This document shows, one piece after another, positions 1 through 12,767 of a DNA stretch of 64,000 nucleotides (the stretch's first letter is position 1; the number at the start of each line of letters is the position of its first letter). This DNA is from Paulownia fortunei (taxonomy: Eukaryota > Streptophyta > Magnoliopsida > Lamiales > Paulowniaceae): the NCBI GenBank assembly GCA_019321725.1, contig CM033118.1, positions 9,140,071 through 9,204,070 of the forward strand, in the 5' to 3' direction. Position numbers and translations under genes: made by a program. The notes beneath the pieces are model-generated. The model saw nothing but the letters and a program-made list of their open reading frames with translations. It was not told the origin of the DNA and ran no database searches.

Positions 1-545
1 ACCCTGGTCCTGAAATAAATATCCCATGTCATGAGTGGCTTTATTTATAGAAACAAGATTAGTTGACAATTTAGGAACATGAACTACATTCTTAAGAACA
101 AATGAAGAACTAATCTTAACATCTCCAACATTAGCCACGGTGGTTAATGAACCATCTGCAGTGGCGATTTTCCCTCTTATTGGGACATGGAACATATGTG
201 CTAAATTTGTGAGAAGAATTGAGTCAGATGATCTGTAGCTCCCAAGTCGATGATCCAGGAGTTTGTAAATGTTCTACCTGAGATACTTACACCTTGTGAA
301 AAAGGAAATTTATCTAAATGTGCCAATTAACATGTACCTATATGCTTCTCGAGGTTTACCAATAGCTTTTTCAGCCTTTTAATGTCTTCTCTATCCATTT
401 CCCCTTTTTCCTTGAGCCTTCTCATCTCTTTGCTAAGTAATTGTTTCCGACATGGCTGATTGACAAGTGAATCGAACAAGAAAAAAGAATGGCTATGAAG
501 GCGTGGATTATAGATGGTTGACAATTTTTTGTGATATAGCAATGA
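1..545 (-). pseudogene. Ty1/copia gag-pol remnant (gag end, protease start), runs off window edge
   Basis: Read on the minus strand, about 450-330 gives a linker with KQLLSKEMRRLKEKGEMDRED followed by a stop and then LDKFPFSQG, and about 270-1 gives SWIIDLGATDHLTQF and later VVHVPKLSTNLVSINKATHD. The DLGATDHL motif is the copia aspartic-protease active site (usually DSGATDHM), and the HVPKLSTNL stretch is the conserved segment leading into the GAG-pre-integrase region. At least one in-frame stop (TAA near 325) breaks the frame. Only about 100 bp separate this from the primer-binding site at 636-647, so nearly all of gag is missing, which suggests an internally deleted copy. The rest of pol would lie to the left of the window. 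The remnant sits in an intron of the SCD1-like gene in antisense orientation. Confidence 0.8.
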
Positions 546-647
546 AAGCTGGAAATATACTTTGTTTTGATATCATATTACAGAGTACGAAACAAAAAGG
601 GTTATGAAGGCCAAAGGTTGTAGAAAGAGCCTAATGCTATAATACCA

Positions 648-882
648 TGTGGGAAATTAGAGGATGAATATATTTTTCATTCATTTGATTATACAGTATT
701 AACTCCTTACTTAGACATGCCTACCCTAAATATAAAGAAAGAAAACAAAAAAACTGATTGCCTATCAAATCCCTTTAAATCAGGGATCTAGAATTAACTC
801 TCTTATTCTAGGAATCTAAATAATACAAAATATACAATTTCCTAAAGTAAATGATCACTTAACAAACAGATTTTTTCCAACA
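648..882 (-). repeat. Copia 5' LTR (235 bp) with adjacent primer-binding site
   Basis: On the minus strand this begins TGTTGGAAAAAATCTG and ends in CCCACA, giving TG...CA termini. Immediately internal, at plus 636-647, the minus strand reads TGGTATTATAGC, a two-mismatch version of TGGTATCAGAGC, the initiator-tRNA-Met primer-binding site typical of plant copia elements. It belongs with the gag/protease remnant at 1-545. The partner LTR is outside the window, so no target-site duplication could be checked. Confidence 0.7.
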
Positions 883-1990
883 GTATTGCGGTCAAATAGC
901 GTAATGGTTCTAGTAATGCTTTGGATCTATACACAGGGAGATGTTAACTGTTGATTGGATGAACTAGATAAATGTTAAATGTGTTGTGAGGTATATGCAG
1001 TTAATAGGTACAAGTCTGAAGGAAATAAGTGATTTTGTTGAAAAATTCAGGAAATAAGCTGGAAGCTGAAAGGTAGAAATTGAGAAATTGATTATGAAGT
1101 CTGTATTAATGTGATGCAAGGAGAAGTAGGATTAAGGTGAGACCAAGAACTAAAGAGGCTTCAGAACTCTCTCAGTAATAACTAATAATTTTTGTTTGAT
1201 GAAAAGAGAAGGAACTTATCAGCAAAGGGTTGAATGGAGCTGTTGACAAATAACAAGTGCAATAATGTATGTCTTGAAAACTTGGCATGCTGATTCTAGT
1301 TGCAGGTGCATTTGAAGTGGTTTTCTTTGTCAGTTTCTATATCTTAGTTCTGCCACTTTCTATGAATCTTCGACAGTCTTTGGCTAGCATTACATGGTTG
1401 CCAATCTTTAGGTGCTTATAAAGAAACTTATACTGGCAAAATGAGAGTACCATGTATAAGTTCCTTTTACATACCTCAGGGATTATCCTGTGTAACCTTA
1501 AACTCTTTTCTTGGGCTTGTCAATAGATCCTAGCCTTAGTAAAGCTTACAGGCATTTTTTGAAGATATCTTCTTGACTTTAGTAACGAACCTTTACTCTT
1601 TTCATCATCAAGTCTGAAGAGGAGGGATAAAGCACAAGAGGAAACTATTCCAGTTCATTGAAATGACAATTGTTGGTTATTTTCTCTTTTCTTAATCCTT
1701 AATGTTAGAAGACCCTATTTGGTGTTGATATCATTTTCTTTCTTGGTATATGGAGAGTAGTCGGATAATAAGTCAAGGACACAAAATTGAAAGCAAAAGG
1801 CCTGTACTTATCAGTTCTTTTATGCTATTGTTATGTTAGGTCAACCAATTATGCAATGTTGGTGACAACACAACTAATCATTGTAGCGACGCATATGGTA
1901 TAACTTCTTTTTCTCATACCACTCACTCACCTTAAAGTTTTTGTTTTCACGCTCTTGATTGCCAAATTCTCTTTTCTTACTGTTATGGAG
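883..1990 (+). other. Intron sequence of the SCD1-like gene, no exon recognised
   Basis: I find no reading frame with SCD1 similarity between the copia LTR and the acceptor at 1989-1990 (a pyrimidine-rich tract ending ATGGAG). The preceding exon is therefore left of the window or was not recognised. Confidence 0.45.
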
Positions 1991-4920
1991 GCTGGTTTGG
2001 GACTTGCTGACACTGATGCGTGGTACATGATTGAAACAATAGCGGGAAAGAATAACATTGGATATAAGCACATAGTAAGTTTCATTAATCGCATTTGTTA
2101 AACAGCCTTATTTTGCCTGAACTGTTTGGTTGAAATGTTGTTCACTTGAAGCACTTACTGGCTATGTTTGGTTTCATTATTATTTTTCATTTTCATTTTC
2201 CCAAAATAAAACCAAACGTTGCTGCACATTGTCCAATACATTTCTATCCAAAATAATCTTCTGTTTCCTCAAATATTTCAAAACATCCTGATCGTTAGAT
2301 TAGAAAACACATTCCCAAAATAAAATCAAACATAACATCACATTCCCCTATACTTGTCCCCAAAACACCCAAAATAGAAACAGACATTCCTGGTTTTCTC
2401 CAAAGTTTGGATACCCTGTGTCCAAAAACTAAGAACTATACTACTCTAAATTAAGCTAGAAACTGATCACTACCTGTTCATTTGAGCTTGTCCTTTAAAT
2501 TTAACAGACCAAGCTTTAACTTCTTTATTGTTCTTTAATTTTGAATCTAAACTTGAGCTCATCTCCGTAAGCTAATGAATAGCGAAATATATCTAAAATA
2601 TAAGACTCACAATTGTGTTCAAATCGATTAAAGTTTGTTTGAGATTGGCTCATTTAACAATAAAAACAAGCTCAAACATAATTTTAACTTGATAAGGAAT
2701 TAAAACCAAGCATGAACAATATGTTCAGTTCAACTTGATATGTTTACACCTATAGCTACTATGACTAGTGGGGACTCTAGGTTTTATAATTGGGGTCAAC
2801 AATAATTATTAATATCCCAAATAACTGAAAAAAATAAGTCACTATTGAAAAGGGTATATGACATCTTGCAGATTGATTTTCCTTCGACTGCCTCTATGAT
2901 TATTCATAAAATAAAAGTCACATAATACGCTTCTAAGATATTGTCTGCAACATATGTAACTAAGCAATCATTTGTAATTGATCTTCCTATTTCTTGGACC
3001 CCAGTAACTTTTCTAACATATATAGGCTCAGACTATGAATCCCATGAGTTGGCTATGTACCTTGTTGTACTTGTGTCTGACTAAACAAGCTCCTGCGAGA
3101 CAATGACTGGTTCTCTGCACTTGTGGAATTGATTCTACATGAACTTTCTTCGCTGTTCATTTCTACACGTCTTTTCTTCATCTTTGTTATCCTATCATGT
3201 TTTTGACCATCAAAATGACTTGTCTCTCTGACATTTGATACTAGTCCTTGACTTGAGCCATATCCACAATATACTAGCAGACAAAACGCGTGTTCCTTCA
3301 CCTATCCTTTTATCATAATTATTACTTAAATGCAACTTGACATGTAGTGGAGTAATATGAGACTCCTTAGTCGTCTTGATACACTCACTGGTTTGCCTTC
3401 CGTAAATTATTTCCCTTTATGCTTCCAATATCTATAATCTTTAGCCCGCTTTATGATAATCTGCTGCATCTGTTATTTTGCGTATATTGTATCAGATAAA
3501 GATCAGGGGATTCCTGTCGCATATCCGACAAATTTGCATTGGATATTGGGGAATCTATTCTGGAAAATCTCAATCTGTATCCACTTTTGGATTGCCTTCT
3601 CCACGTCCACAAGATGCTGTCGATAGCACTCAGCAATCTTCTGAGGCATCTGGTGTTGGAAGGAGCTGGGTTCAGAGCATGTTCAGCCGGGATAGAGCCA
3701 GCTCTTTTAGTCGTGTTCGTAACTGGACATCTGATAGTGGCAATTTAGGTACCCTTCTTTAGAATGGAACGACTTAATGTAATTGTGCTGTTTTGAGATC
3801 ATGATCCATTATTGTTGATTCAGCTACAAATGAGAATGGATCTCTTCACAAGCAAGATGTATCTGCAGCAGGGCAGAAAAAAGTGCAGACCAACATCCGC
3901 ATGCTAAGAGGTCATAGTGGAGCAGTCACTGCTTTACATTGTGTGACCAAAAGAGAAGTGTGGGATCTAGTTGGTGACCGTGAAGATGCAGGATTCTTTA
4001 TCAGTGGAAGCACAGACTGCACAGTAAGATTAAATAATACTAGATTCGAAGTAAATTTCATCTTGGAACCACTTAGAGTCAGCATAAGGCTACTCTCCTC
4101 TTGTTGTTTTCTTTACATGCGCAATTACTGTTTCCTCTTTTAGAGCCAAAAGCTTTCGTTGAGCACTATATGTACTGTTTTAGACTGGTGATCTTTCTAA
4201 CAAATTATAGAATTTAAAAATGCAGTTTTTTAAACATTGTTCATGGGGTGCCCAGGTCAGGGTGGTTGAAAATTGTCTCGAGGCAATGCTGGGGGGAGTT
4301 TCTCCTGTGAGGCGCACTCCAGGCATATGCCTGTTGCACCCCAAAGCGTCTCAAGTCACTGGACATATGCTCCAGAGATGTGTGAATCGAAAATTCGTTT
4401 TTCCAATTTTAGAATGCCCCGATGCCAAAATTGTATCAGCCTTTCTTAAATTTTAAATTCTAGTAGCAAACATCACTTTTTCTAAAATCATCTCTATTTA
4501 TTTCATGATTTAGATTTCATAAATTATTCTCCTACTACATTTTAATATGTTGAGCTGAAGCTTTCTACCCTTCTGATATATTATATTATATACCATTTAG
4601 ATCTGAAATTTTCTCTTACGATCTTTTTTCCTTCTAGGTTTGTAAGTTTTAGCCTTTTTATTTTGTCAGTTTATGTTCTTTTATACTGTTTTAAATATAC
4701 TATATGAAAACTCATGGGCATAGGACCCACAACTTGGGGCATATGCCCTGCCCAAAGACATGTGAAACACCTCGCCTTTCAAATCGCAGCTAACATTATG
4801 GTGTTCTTCAATTATGTTTGATATCATATTTATTAAATGCAGGTAAAGATATGGGACCCTAGTCTTCGTGGTTCTGAACTCAGGGCAACTTTGAAGGGGC
4901 ATACTAGGTATTTGCAAAAC

Positions 4921-4953
<33 letters not shown>

Positions 4954-4974
4954 TCTTTTCTCTGTGTGTTTGCC

Positions 4975-5008
<34 letters not shown>

Positions 5009-8000
5009 GAGATATGGGATGGGTTGGTTGATCTTCACATGCATGCAGACGCAGAAACATGCTTGGGAGGCGAACTAATTTCATTTACATATGCTTAGTT
5101 ATGTGCCCACTTACTAAAGCATTTGAAGGCTGATAGTCATTTATTTCTACTTTATAATTCTCTCTGCAGAACTGTCCGAGCCATAAGCTCTGATAGAGGG
5201 AAGGTTGTATCCGGTTCGGATGACCAGTCTGTACTTGTGTGGGATAAACAGACGACGCAGCTTCTAGAAGAGCTGAAGGGCCATGATGCGCAGGTTTGGT
5301 TGGAGCATTACTGTTATGTTGCCCTTATGATTTTTTTTTTTCCTTTGTGTATGTTGAGTGTATCGTTTTGGTTTCTGGATGTAGTTTGGTAGTTCTGATT
5401 ACAATTTCAAATTATATGTATTGTGAGGAATGTGACCAATATAGTAGGAAAAGACAGAATTTGAGAGGAAGGCTTATCAGATTGAGCTGTTATTCCTTTG
5501 AAAAAATCCATACAAGGAAAATAAATGGACTCATTCAGCAATTCGTGGGGGAAAAAACCTTTACAAGGAAAATACAAGATTTTACAATTCTGGAGATTCA
5601 GTGCCTAAATTCCATTGGATATTGCCAAGGTAGTTTGCCAACACTGAGCGCATCATGCAACATCATAATTTAGCTTGCTTATTTTCTTGAGTCACTTGAT
5701 GCAAAACAGCTCTAAGGAATCTAGATGTTGGGTTGTCATTGAATTCTCACAAAAATAGTGTATTCCTTGTCCTGTTATGAACTGATTTTTTCTTTTTCAG
5801 TTACCTATGTATGCTTCAGTTAGTGGTTTGAATGGGTTCCATCTCTTTAGTTTGCTACTTTGAGTTGATATATGCAAAACTTTGATTTGCTTGGTAAGTC
5901 AATGTGGGCCTCACACCTAGCAGTTCATTATCTTTTACTCCTAATTATGAAACTTGTTGGGAAATGCAGACATGATTGAAACTTTATACTCTGAGGATTT
6001 GCTAAGTTGCTCTAAATATTTCCTCCCCAACCATTGGCCAGTAATTTGTTATTTCATTGTCCTTTTTCTTTCCTTGGGTAAGTAATTAGCGATGTAGGAC
6101 ACAAAATGAAGGTAGTATGTATTTAGTATGACCTAGGCCTGTCAGTGGGCAGGGGTCTGTACTGTACTAACCTGGATCTGAGCAACCAATACTAATTCCA
6201 GTCCTGATTTGGCATAGGGCTAGGGTTAACCTTGACCACACCCTGAGGTTGATCATTCTATTTTTTTTTTTTTTTTTTTTGTTTCTTCTTATTTCTTTTG
6301 GTTGCTACATTATTTATACTATGTTTTCGAGTGATGGCACATTCAATCCAGAAATTGACCCAACCTATATGTTGGACCCTGAACAGTACCAGACCTGATC
6401 TTGAAAACCAGAATAGATTTGGCTCAGCAATGAAGTTTAGCTACCTGACCCATCTCATCCAACCAACCCAACACATTTACAACCCTATTTGATTAATCAC
6501 TTTGGAAAACCAGAATACGTTAGTTCATTATCAAAGTACAGTTGCCACTAGATCTTAAATATTTTTATGTCAACAAAAAATCTGGAATTGCTTTCTCTAA
6601 CACCTAAAAGATGAAGCCTAGGAAACTCCACTTGCAGCCAAGACTGACAAGTTCACCTATTGAAGTGTCAAAAAGATAATCTCAAACCAAATTACATTAT
6701 GGTGAAAAGATCCAGCTAGATCTTCAAAGCTCACCTTCCTGGTTTTCTTTTAGGGACACTCTGGTCCATATGAAGGTTTGAAATGACCACTAGGTGGTGA
6801 TGCCTGTTAACTTTTGTCAGATGGTCCTGTAGAAGGTTAGTTAATGGGTAGTGTAGTATTTATACTGGCTGGAATGGTTTCTGCGTCTTTATTACTTATA
6901 TTCCCTTTTGGGATGATCTAAATAAAGCTCTATTTCCTATATTGGATTTCCTACTTTTCAGGCAATCTTTCTCTCAACCACTACTTTTCAGGCCAACTCT
7001 CAACTAATACTCCGTTCTGAGTCAAAATGGACCTATGATACTGGACAGAATGAGTATGAGAAAATAGGCATAATTTGTCAACCTGCACAAGTTGTATGCT
7101 TGTATGTTTGAATTTTAGGTTTGCAAGTATGGACCTGTGATGATGCAGTCTTAAAAGTTCACCTTACTGGCCGAATTACTATTACTCCAGCTCAGAGACA
7201 TAAAATTCAAACAGTTCGTAATGTCATGCACCTCTCTCACGAAAAAACATAATAACAATAGTAACATGAGAAATATACTAGCTTCTATTATGTGAAATCT
7301 AATTTAATATATTTGTTACTTTCACTTTAAGCTAGGGATTCAATCGATTGGTTGACCTTTCAACTTTCAGTATTCATGTACTGTGTGCTTCTAAATTTAG
7401 ATATTGGAGTTTTAGGAAAATGTTACTCTTTGTGTGTATTTTAATTTTCTCCTTAAACTTGAAAAGCAAAAGAATGAGAAGGTAGAATCTGCATTGGAGA
7501 ATTTATTAACACAACAGTAATTTTTAGATCTGAGAGTTGGTGATGCAGTAATTGCCTACACCTACCTCTGTAATTCTCTGCTTGAAGAAGCTACTCATTG
7601 ATACATTAGCAATTCAATAGGTCTGGTCTTCTTTGTGTACCTTTTAATCATTCTGTCCAGTTAATTTTGACTGTCTAGAAAGTGTGCTTCTCTGACTATT
7701 GACATATGTATGGCTGCAAAAAATTATTTGATGTGCGATACTAGTTTGTAAAGTTCATGTATCTGCCACTTTGAGCAGATGGTCACTGTTGTTTCCTTGA
7801 TGTTGTCCAACATTTTCCAAGGCATGCATTCTATGATTAGTTTTATATCCTAGTTTGTCTTTTGCTGCTTATTGGATATTTCTGTACACCTATCTGATTT
7901 TTTTACATATTTTTTCCTTGATGTCTTGTTAAAGGTGTCATCACTTTGGCTAATGCTTGTTATGCTCGGTTTTAGGTCAGCATTGTACGGATGCTCTCAG

Positions 8001-11000
8001 GAGAGCGTGTCCTCACAGCTGCACATGATGGAACTGTGAAGATGTGGGATGTAAGGACAGATACCTGTGTTGCAACTGTAGGCCGTTGTTCAAGTGCAGT
8101 TCTCTGCATGGAATATGATGACTCCAGCGGGATCTTGGCTGCTGGAGGCAGAGATGCGTAAGCCATTTAAACTTCTTGTCTAGACTTTTCCTTATATTCA
8201 TCTGACGAGAGATAGTTGCTACAGCGGCCTCTGCAAATTAGTGATAGTTCATCATTTCTGCCCTTGTCTCCCTAAAGCCTGACTTCTTCACACATTCATT
8301 TTAAGGGTTGTGAACATTTGGGACATTCGGGCTGGAAGGCAGATGCACAAGCTTTTAGGGCATTCAAAATGGATTAGGTGAGTCATGGTCATTTGAACAA
8401 ATAATGCTGCATCATAATTGTGGTGACTAAACACACCATGGTGACTACATAGGTCTATCAGAATGGTTGGAGACACTGTAATAACAGGTAGTGATGATTG
8501 GACTGCCCGAATGTGGGCTATCTCTCAAGGAACTTGTGACGCTGTTCTAGCTTGCCATGATGGTCCCGTTTTATCCGTGGAATACTCTATAGCAGATAAA
8601 GGAATTATTACAGGTTAAAATCATTTGTCCTTGCAACTGGTGGTTTCTTTGGCTGGCGTCTCAAGTTAATAGTTGCTTAAGTTCAGATATGTGATAAATT
8701 TGTGCACTAACTTTTTTGTATAATTTTCATATATTCAGGATCAAATGATGGACTACTTCGGTTTTGGGAAACTGATGATGGTAAGAGTGACAAATTTTGT
8801 TTTATTACCATATATAGGAATATCCCATGTGTATAATTCACATGACACCTTTTGAAAACTTGCTCCAGCTTCTTTTAGATAAAACATAGAAAATGTTTGT
8901 CTACTTTGAAAACTCGTGGATAGATGGTGACCCCCCAGAACTAGTGGTAACAAACCACAAGTACACAGTGTCAACAAGTAATAAAGAGTGAATAGAGTAT
9001 CGTATCTTTAGGGAGTGCGTGTGTAAATACCAAATATAGATTACCTATGCTATATTTGACCTAACGATTATAGTAGTGATTGAATTAAGATGCAATAACT
9101 ATCAAATTTAACAAAAGCAACTAAAAACCAAAGAGATTGGCGGATTGAAATCAATACTAAGAAGAGTCGAGGCATTGATTAGTCATCCTATGTGGTTATG
9201 AACCTAGCTTAATTGTGATTAGGAATGATGTGGGTTGTGTGGCAGCGGGTCTTCCCAATGTAATTGGTGCTCTTTTGAGTCGGACCAAGTCTACCCCTAG
9301 TAGGCCATTGGTGCCATTTCTAGCTATGGGATATCCCACTAAGTGTGCCTTGAGCTTTGTGAATTCCACTTGTTTTCGGTTTTCACACCTATGACTACCA
9401 CACATACTTATGCTTATATCTCTATAGGGGTCGGTCTGTGGCATGTACTACCCGATCCATTGCTACAACCACACCTATCGGTCTTAATTGCAATAATTAA
9501 AATCAATTTAAAATTGGTCAAGTCTCAAAAAGCATTAGAAACATAGTATATGTTCATCATAATAAAAACAACATTCCAATCACATTATAAGCATCAACTC
9601 ATAACTACTCATAACTCCATTAAGATGGCTTTCCAAAACTTAACAAAAATGGTTTAGTTCCTATTGAAATTAAACAAGCACAAAGTGTTTGCCAACATCA
9701 TGATTCTTACAAAATTTTTCAAAACTAAGCTAAATGAAAGAAGAAATTAAAGTAGAAGATTACAACCACTAAGTGATTCTTTATTTCTTCTTCAAAATCT
9801 TCAATGCCCAATGAAGCTCCTCCTCTTCTTCTCTTCAAATCTCAAGCTCCTTGGTAATGGGTGTGTTTTCTTGGTGTAGTGTGTGAAGAAATATGGAAAA
9901 ATGTGTTTTTGGGTGGAGAGAAAATGTGTGAGAATTTAGGCGTAGAGTGTGTGAGGTGTGAATTGTGCGGTCATTTTCTCCATGTTGCCTCTACACACAA
10001 ACCTTATACAATGAGTGCACAAATCTATCGATAATATGAGAGAATATCCTAATTTGTGCTTATCAATAGAGTTTGATGCCTTTACTTGGTGGACTTGCTG
10101 CTTTTGTCTCATTATGTTATATAAATGATTATAATATGCATATTTGTTGTATGCATTGTTTCTCTTTGGTATTAAATTTTCAATAGTTGGGACTAATATT
10201 CTGGGTTAGTTCCATCGTACTGCCATGATTGTGTTTAAATTCAAGTTCCAATGTAACTTTTAAGATGCACTAGTTTGCCACTTTGATTTGGGACCATACC
10301 CATCCATATCCTGGCGCCTCCCCCTCCCCCCCAACCTCAAAGACAGACACATACAGATAGATACAAACAAATATATCCATAGTTCACGTATATATACATA
10401 TAGGTTATAATATACATACATACATATAGGTTATAATATACATGTACACATACATGTGTATATGTATATATTTATAAATACAAGTCTTCCCGTTGCCTCT
10501 TTTTCTGTTTTTTCCTTCTATTTAGTAATTCTACTGTCACCATGTATTTCGAGTTTTAAAAAAGTACTGGTGCAAGTATCAAAGTATGGGAAACGAACAA
10601 AGTTCAAGGTCAAAAATTGAAATAGTGACTTTAGTGTGTAACTTTAACAAGAGGTGAGAATGTACTAATATTCATTTTTCACCATATTTTTCAAGAGCAA
10701 GGGAAGTTTTCAAACTTATTTGCATGTGATGCCATTAAATCTCAACCATTACTTTTAAGGTTTAAAAAAAAAAACAGCAAAACTTTTACTAATTCAACTC
10801 TCATTTAAAACTTCATTCCAATTCAAACATGGACATTCATTAGCACGCACTATTAACTTGACTGGTGGCCAAAGTTCTAACAATTTTTTGTTGCATTAAT
10901 AATTTCTTAAAAATGACAATGTGATTGTTTCTACACTAAGATCCCTGTCTCAACTCTTAGATCTGGCCTTGTGTCAAACACTAGCTGCCCCCAACACCGC

Positions 11001-12728
11001 TTGGGGGCTCCTAACCCCAATGGGGATCAAGGTCCTCCTTGAGAAACCTAGAGTCAGTTCTTGGATGCCCTTATGGCTAAAAGACATCGCTTGCTTAGTG
11101 CCGAAAGATTCTGCTTACGGGCCTGGCATTAGCGAGGGTCGCCAAAGCTCACAAAGCATGTCCCAGTATATAAGACTCAGCAAAGAAGTCCCAAGTCCTT
11201 GTATGAGAAATTGAATAATTGAGGAATCACAATGTCAGTTTTGTTCTCATTTTAACTCCTCTCCTGGTCATTTCCTTTTTTATTCATTGAGTGGCTCATA
11301 ACTTCAAGTTCAACTCCATATCTCAGCTGCACCAGGTTATCCACCAGTGAGATATTTCCCTTGGAACTTATGTCAATGCCTTCTAGCAGCATGTCAAAGG
11401 TAAATGTCATAGCCCACCCAAATGTATTTTAGAGTTCAAATTGGTAGAGAACTTTACATTTCCAAAAACTTCTAACTGAAGTAGTTCCCTGCTGCCTGCT
11501 TGCTAAATCTTTTGCTCAAGGCATAAAGTGTTTGTTCAGGCATGCCAACGACTCACTGTCACCACTGGGTAAAATTCATTTTTTGTCCCCGATATTGTCT
11601 AGTAATCAAGCTGTTGTGTGATCTAACTGATGGAAATTCACTACTGGCCAATTTTTCTCTTGTAGAAGAGTTTACAGAAGGCACCCATTATAGGGAATGT
11701 TGTACTTCATTTAGTGATGGCACTGTATTCGAATGAATACATTATATGCTTCTGAGTCCTTACTCTTTTCAACAGAAACAAAGGAATCAAATGCAAGCAT
11801 AACAATATGATATATAGTTGCTTGCTAAATAATTCAATAATTAGCAAGAAAGCCCTAGAGTTTGTTTAGAATTATGTAGAGATTTAAATATTCATAATCA
11901 GTTGAAAACAAATTTGGGACAGTGACTTTTGTCTCTAAGAAAGTTGATTTTAAAATTAGAATTCATATCCTAATATTATAGAATTACACTGTAATTCATG
12001 AAATAAAAGTACTGCAGTATACTTCAAAATTATGTCTATTTAACATAAATAACAAAAAAAGGAAAAAGAAAAAGCTCATATTACTTGCTAAAAGTAATAT
12101 TCACCACAATCAATTCAAAATTAACTTTGTGCGGGTAATAAATCGAATGTGTGACTGTTCACAAAATTTAGCAATACAAAAACTACATAGATTGTGCATG
12201 ATCATGTCAAAATGGTATAGCAAGTTTTATCTTTGACCTTGAGCAAAATAGTAGAACATGTGATTCTTCCCTTTCAATTTATTTTTTCCATTGTTGCTTC
12301 TTCACTAAAATCATTTTTCTCTCAAAAAAGCCACGAAAAATTCCTTAATCAACAGTGGAAACTAGCGACTTGAAGGTTTAAGGCAATGCAGTGGAGTATC
12401 AGTAAGGGTGATAAAAGAATTCGAAATGTAGGCTTTTACGTTTTAGTTTGGGTTCTTCAATGTGAGGATTTGCCCCCTAATTTTTCTTTGGCGCAATATT
12501 AAGTCAATCAACTCTTTCATGGACGTGTCAAAATCAGATTTCTTGGGTTTGAGTCTCAAAATGTGTGGGTACTTGATTACTTCTATAGTAGTTTCTTCCC
12601 TTAAGTTGAATGCTTTGATTTGGAGTCATTGGTTGTATTTAACTTTTTCAGTCTTTTCTTAATTTTGAAGAGTACTACATTTATATTTTACATGTGAGTT
12701 TAACATATAACATACATACATACAATTG

Positions 12729-12767
<39 letters not shown>

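Noticed and set aside
3496..3560. Apparent frameshift (7-bp tandem duplication) in an SCD1 exon
   Set aside because: One frame reads DKDQGIPVAYPTNLHW and another reads on to YWGIYSGKSQS, which first looked like a break. The second frame is open from the acceptor (IKIRGFLSHIRQ), joins in phase to the exon at 1991-2074, and the total coding length is a multiple of three.
6130..6490. Possible hAT MITE in an SCD1 intron
   Set aside because: One end resembles TAGGGTTGTAAATG, but the other end and an 8-bp target duplication could not be matched, so it was not listed as a separate element.
10921..11214. 97-codon open frame in the SCD1 intron
   Set aside because: It lies in the GC-richer island, with no recognisable domain and no gene context.
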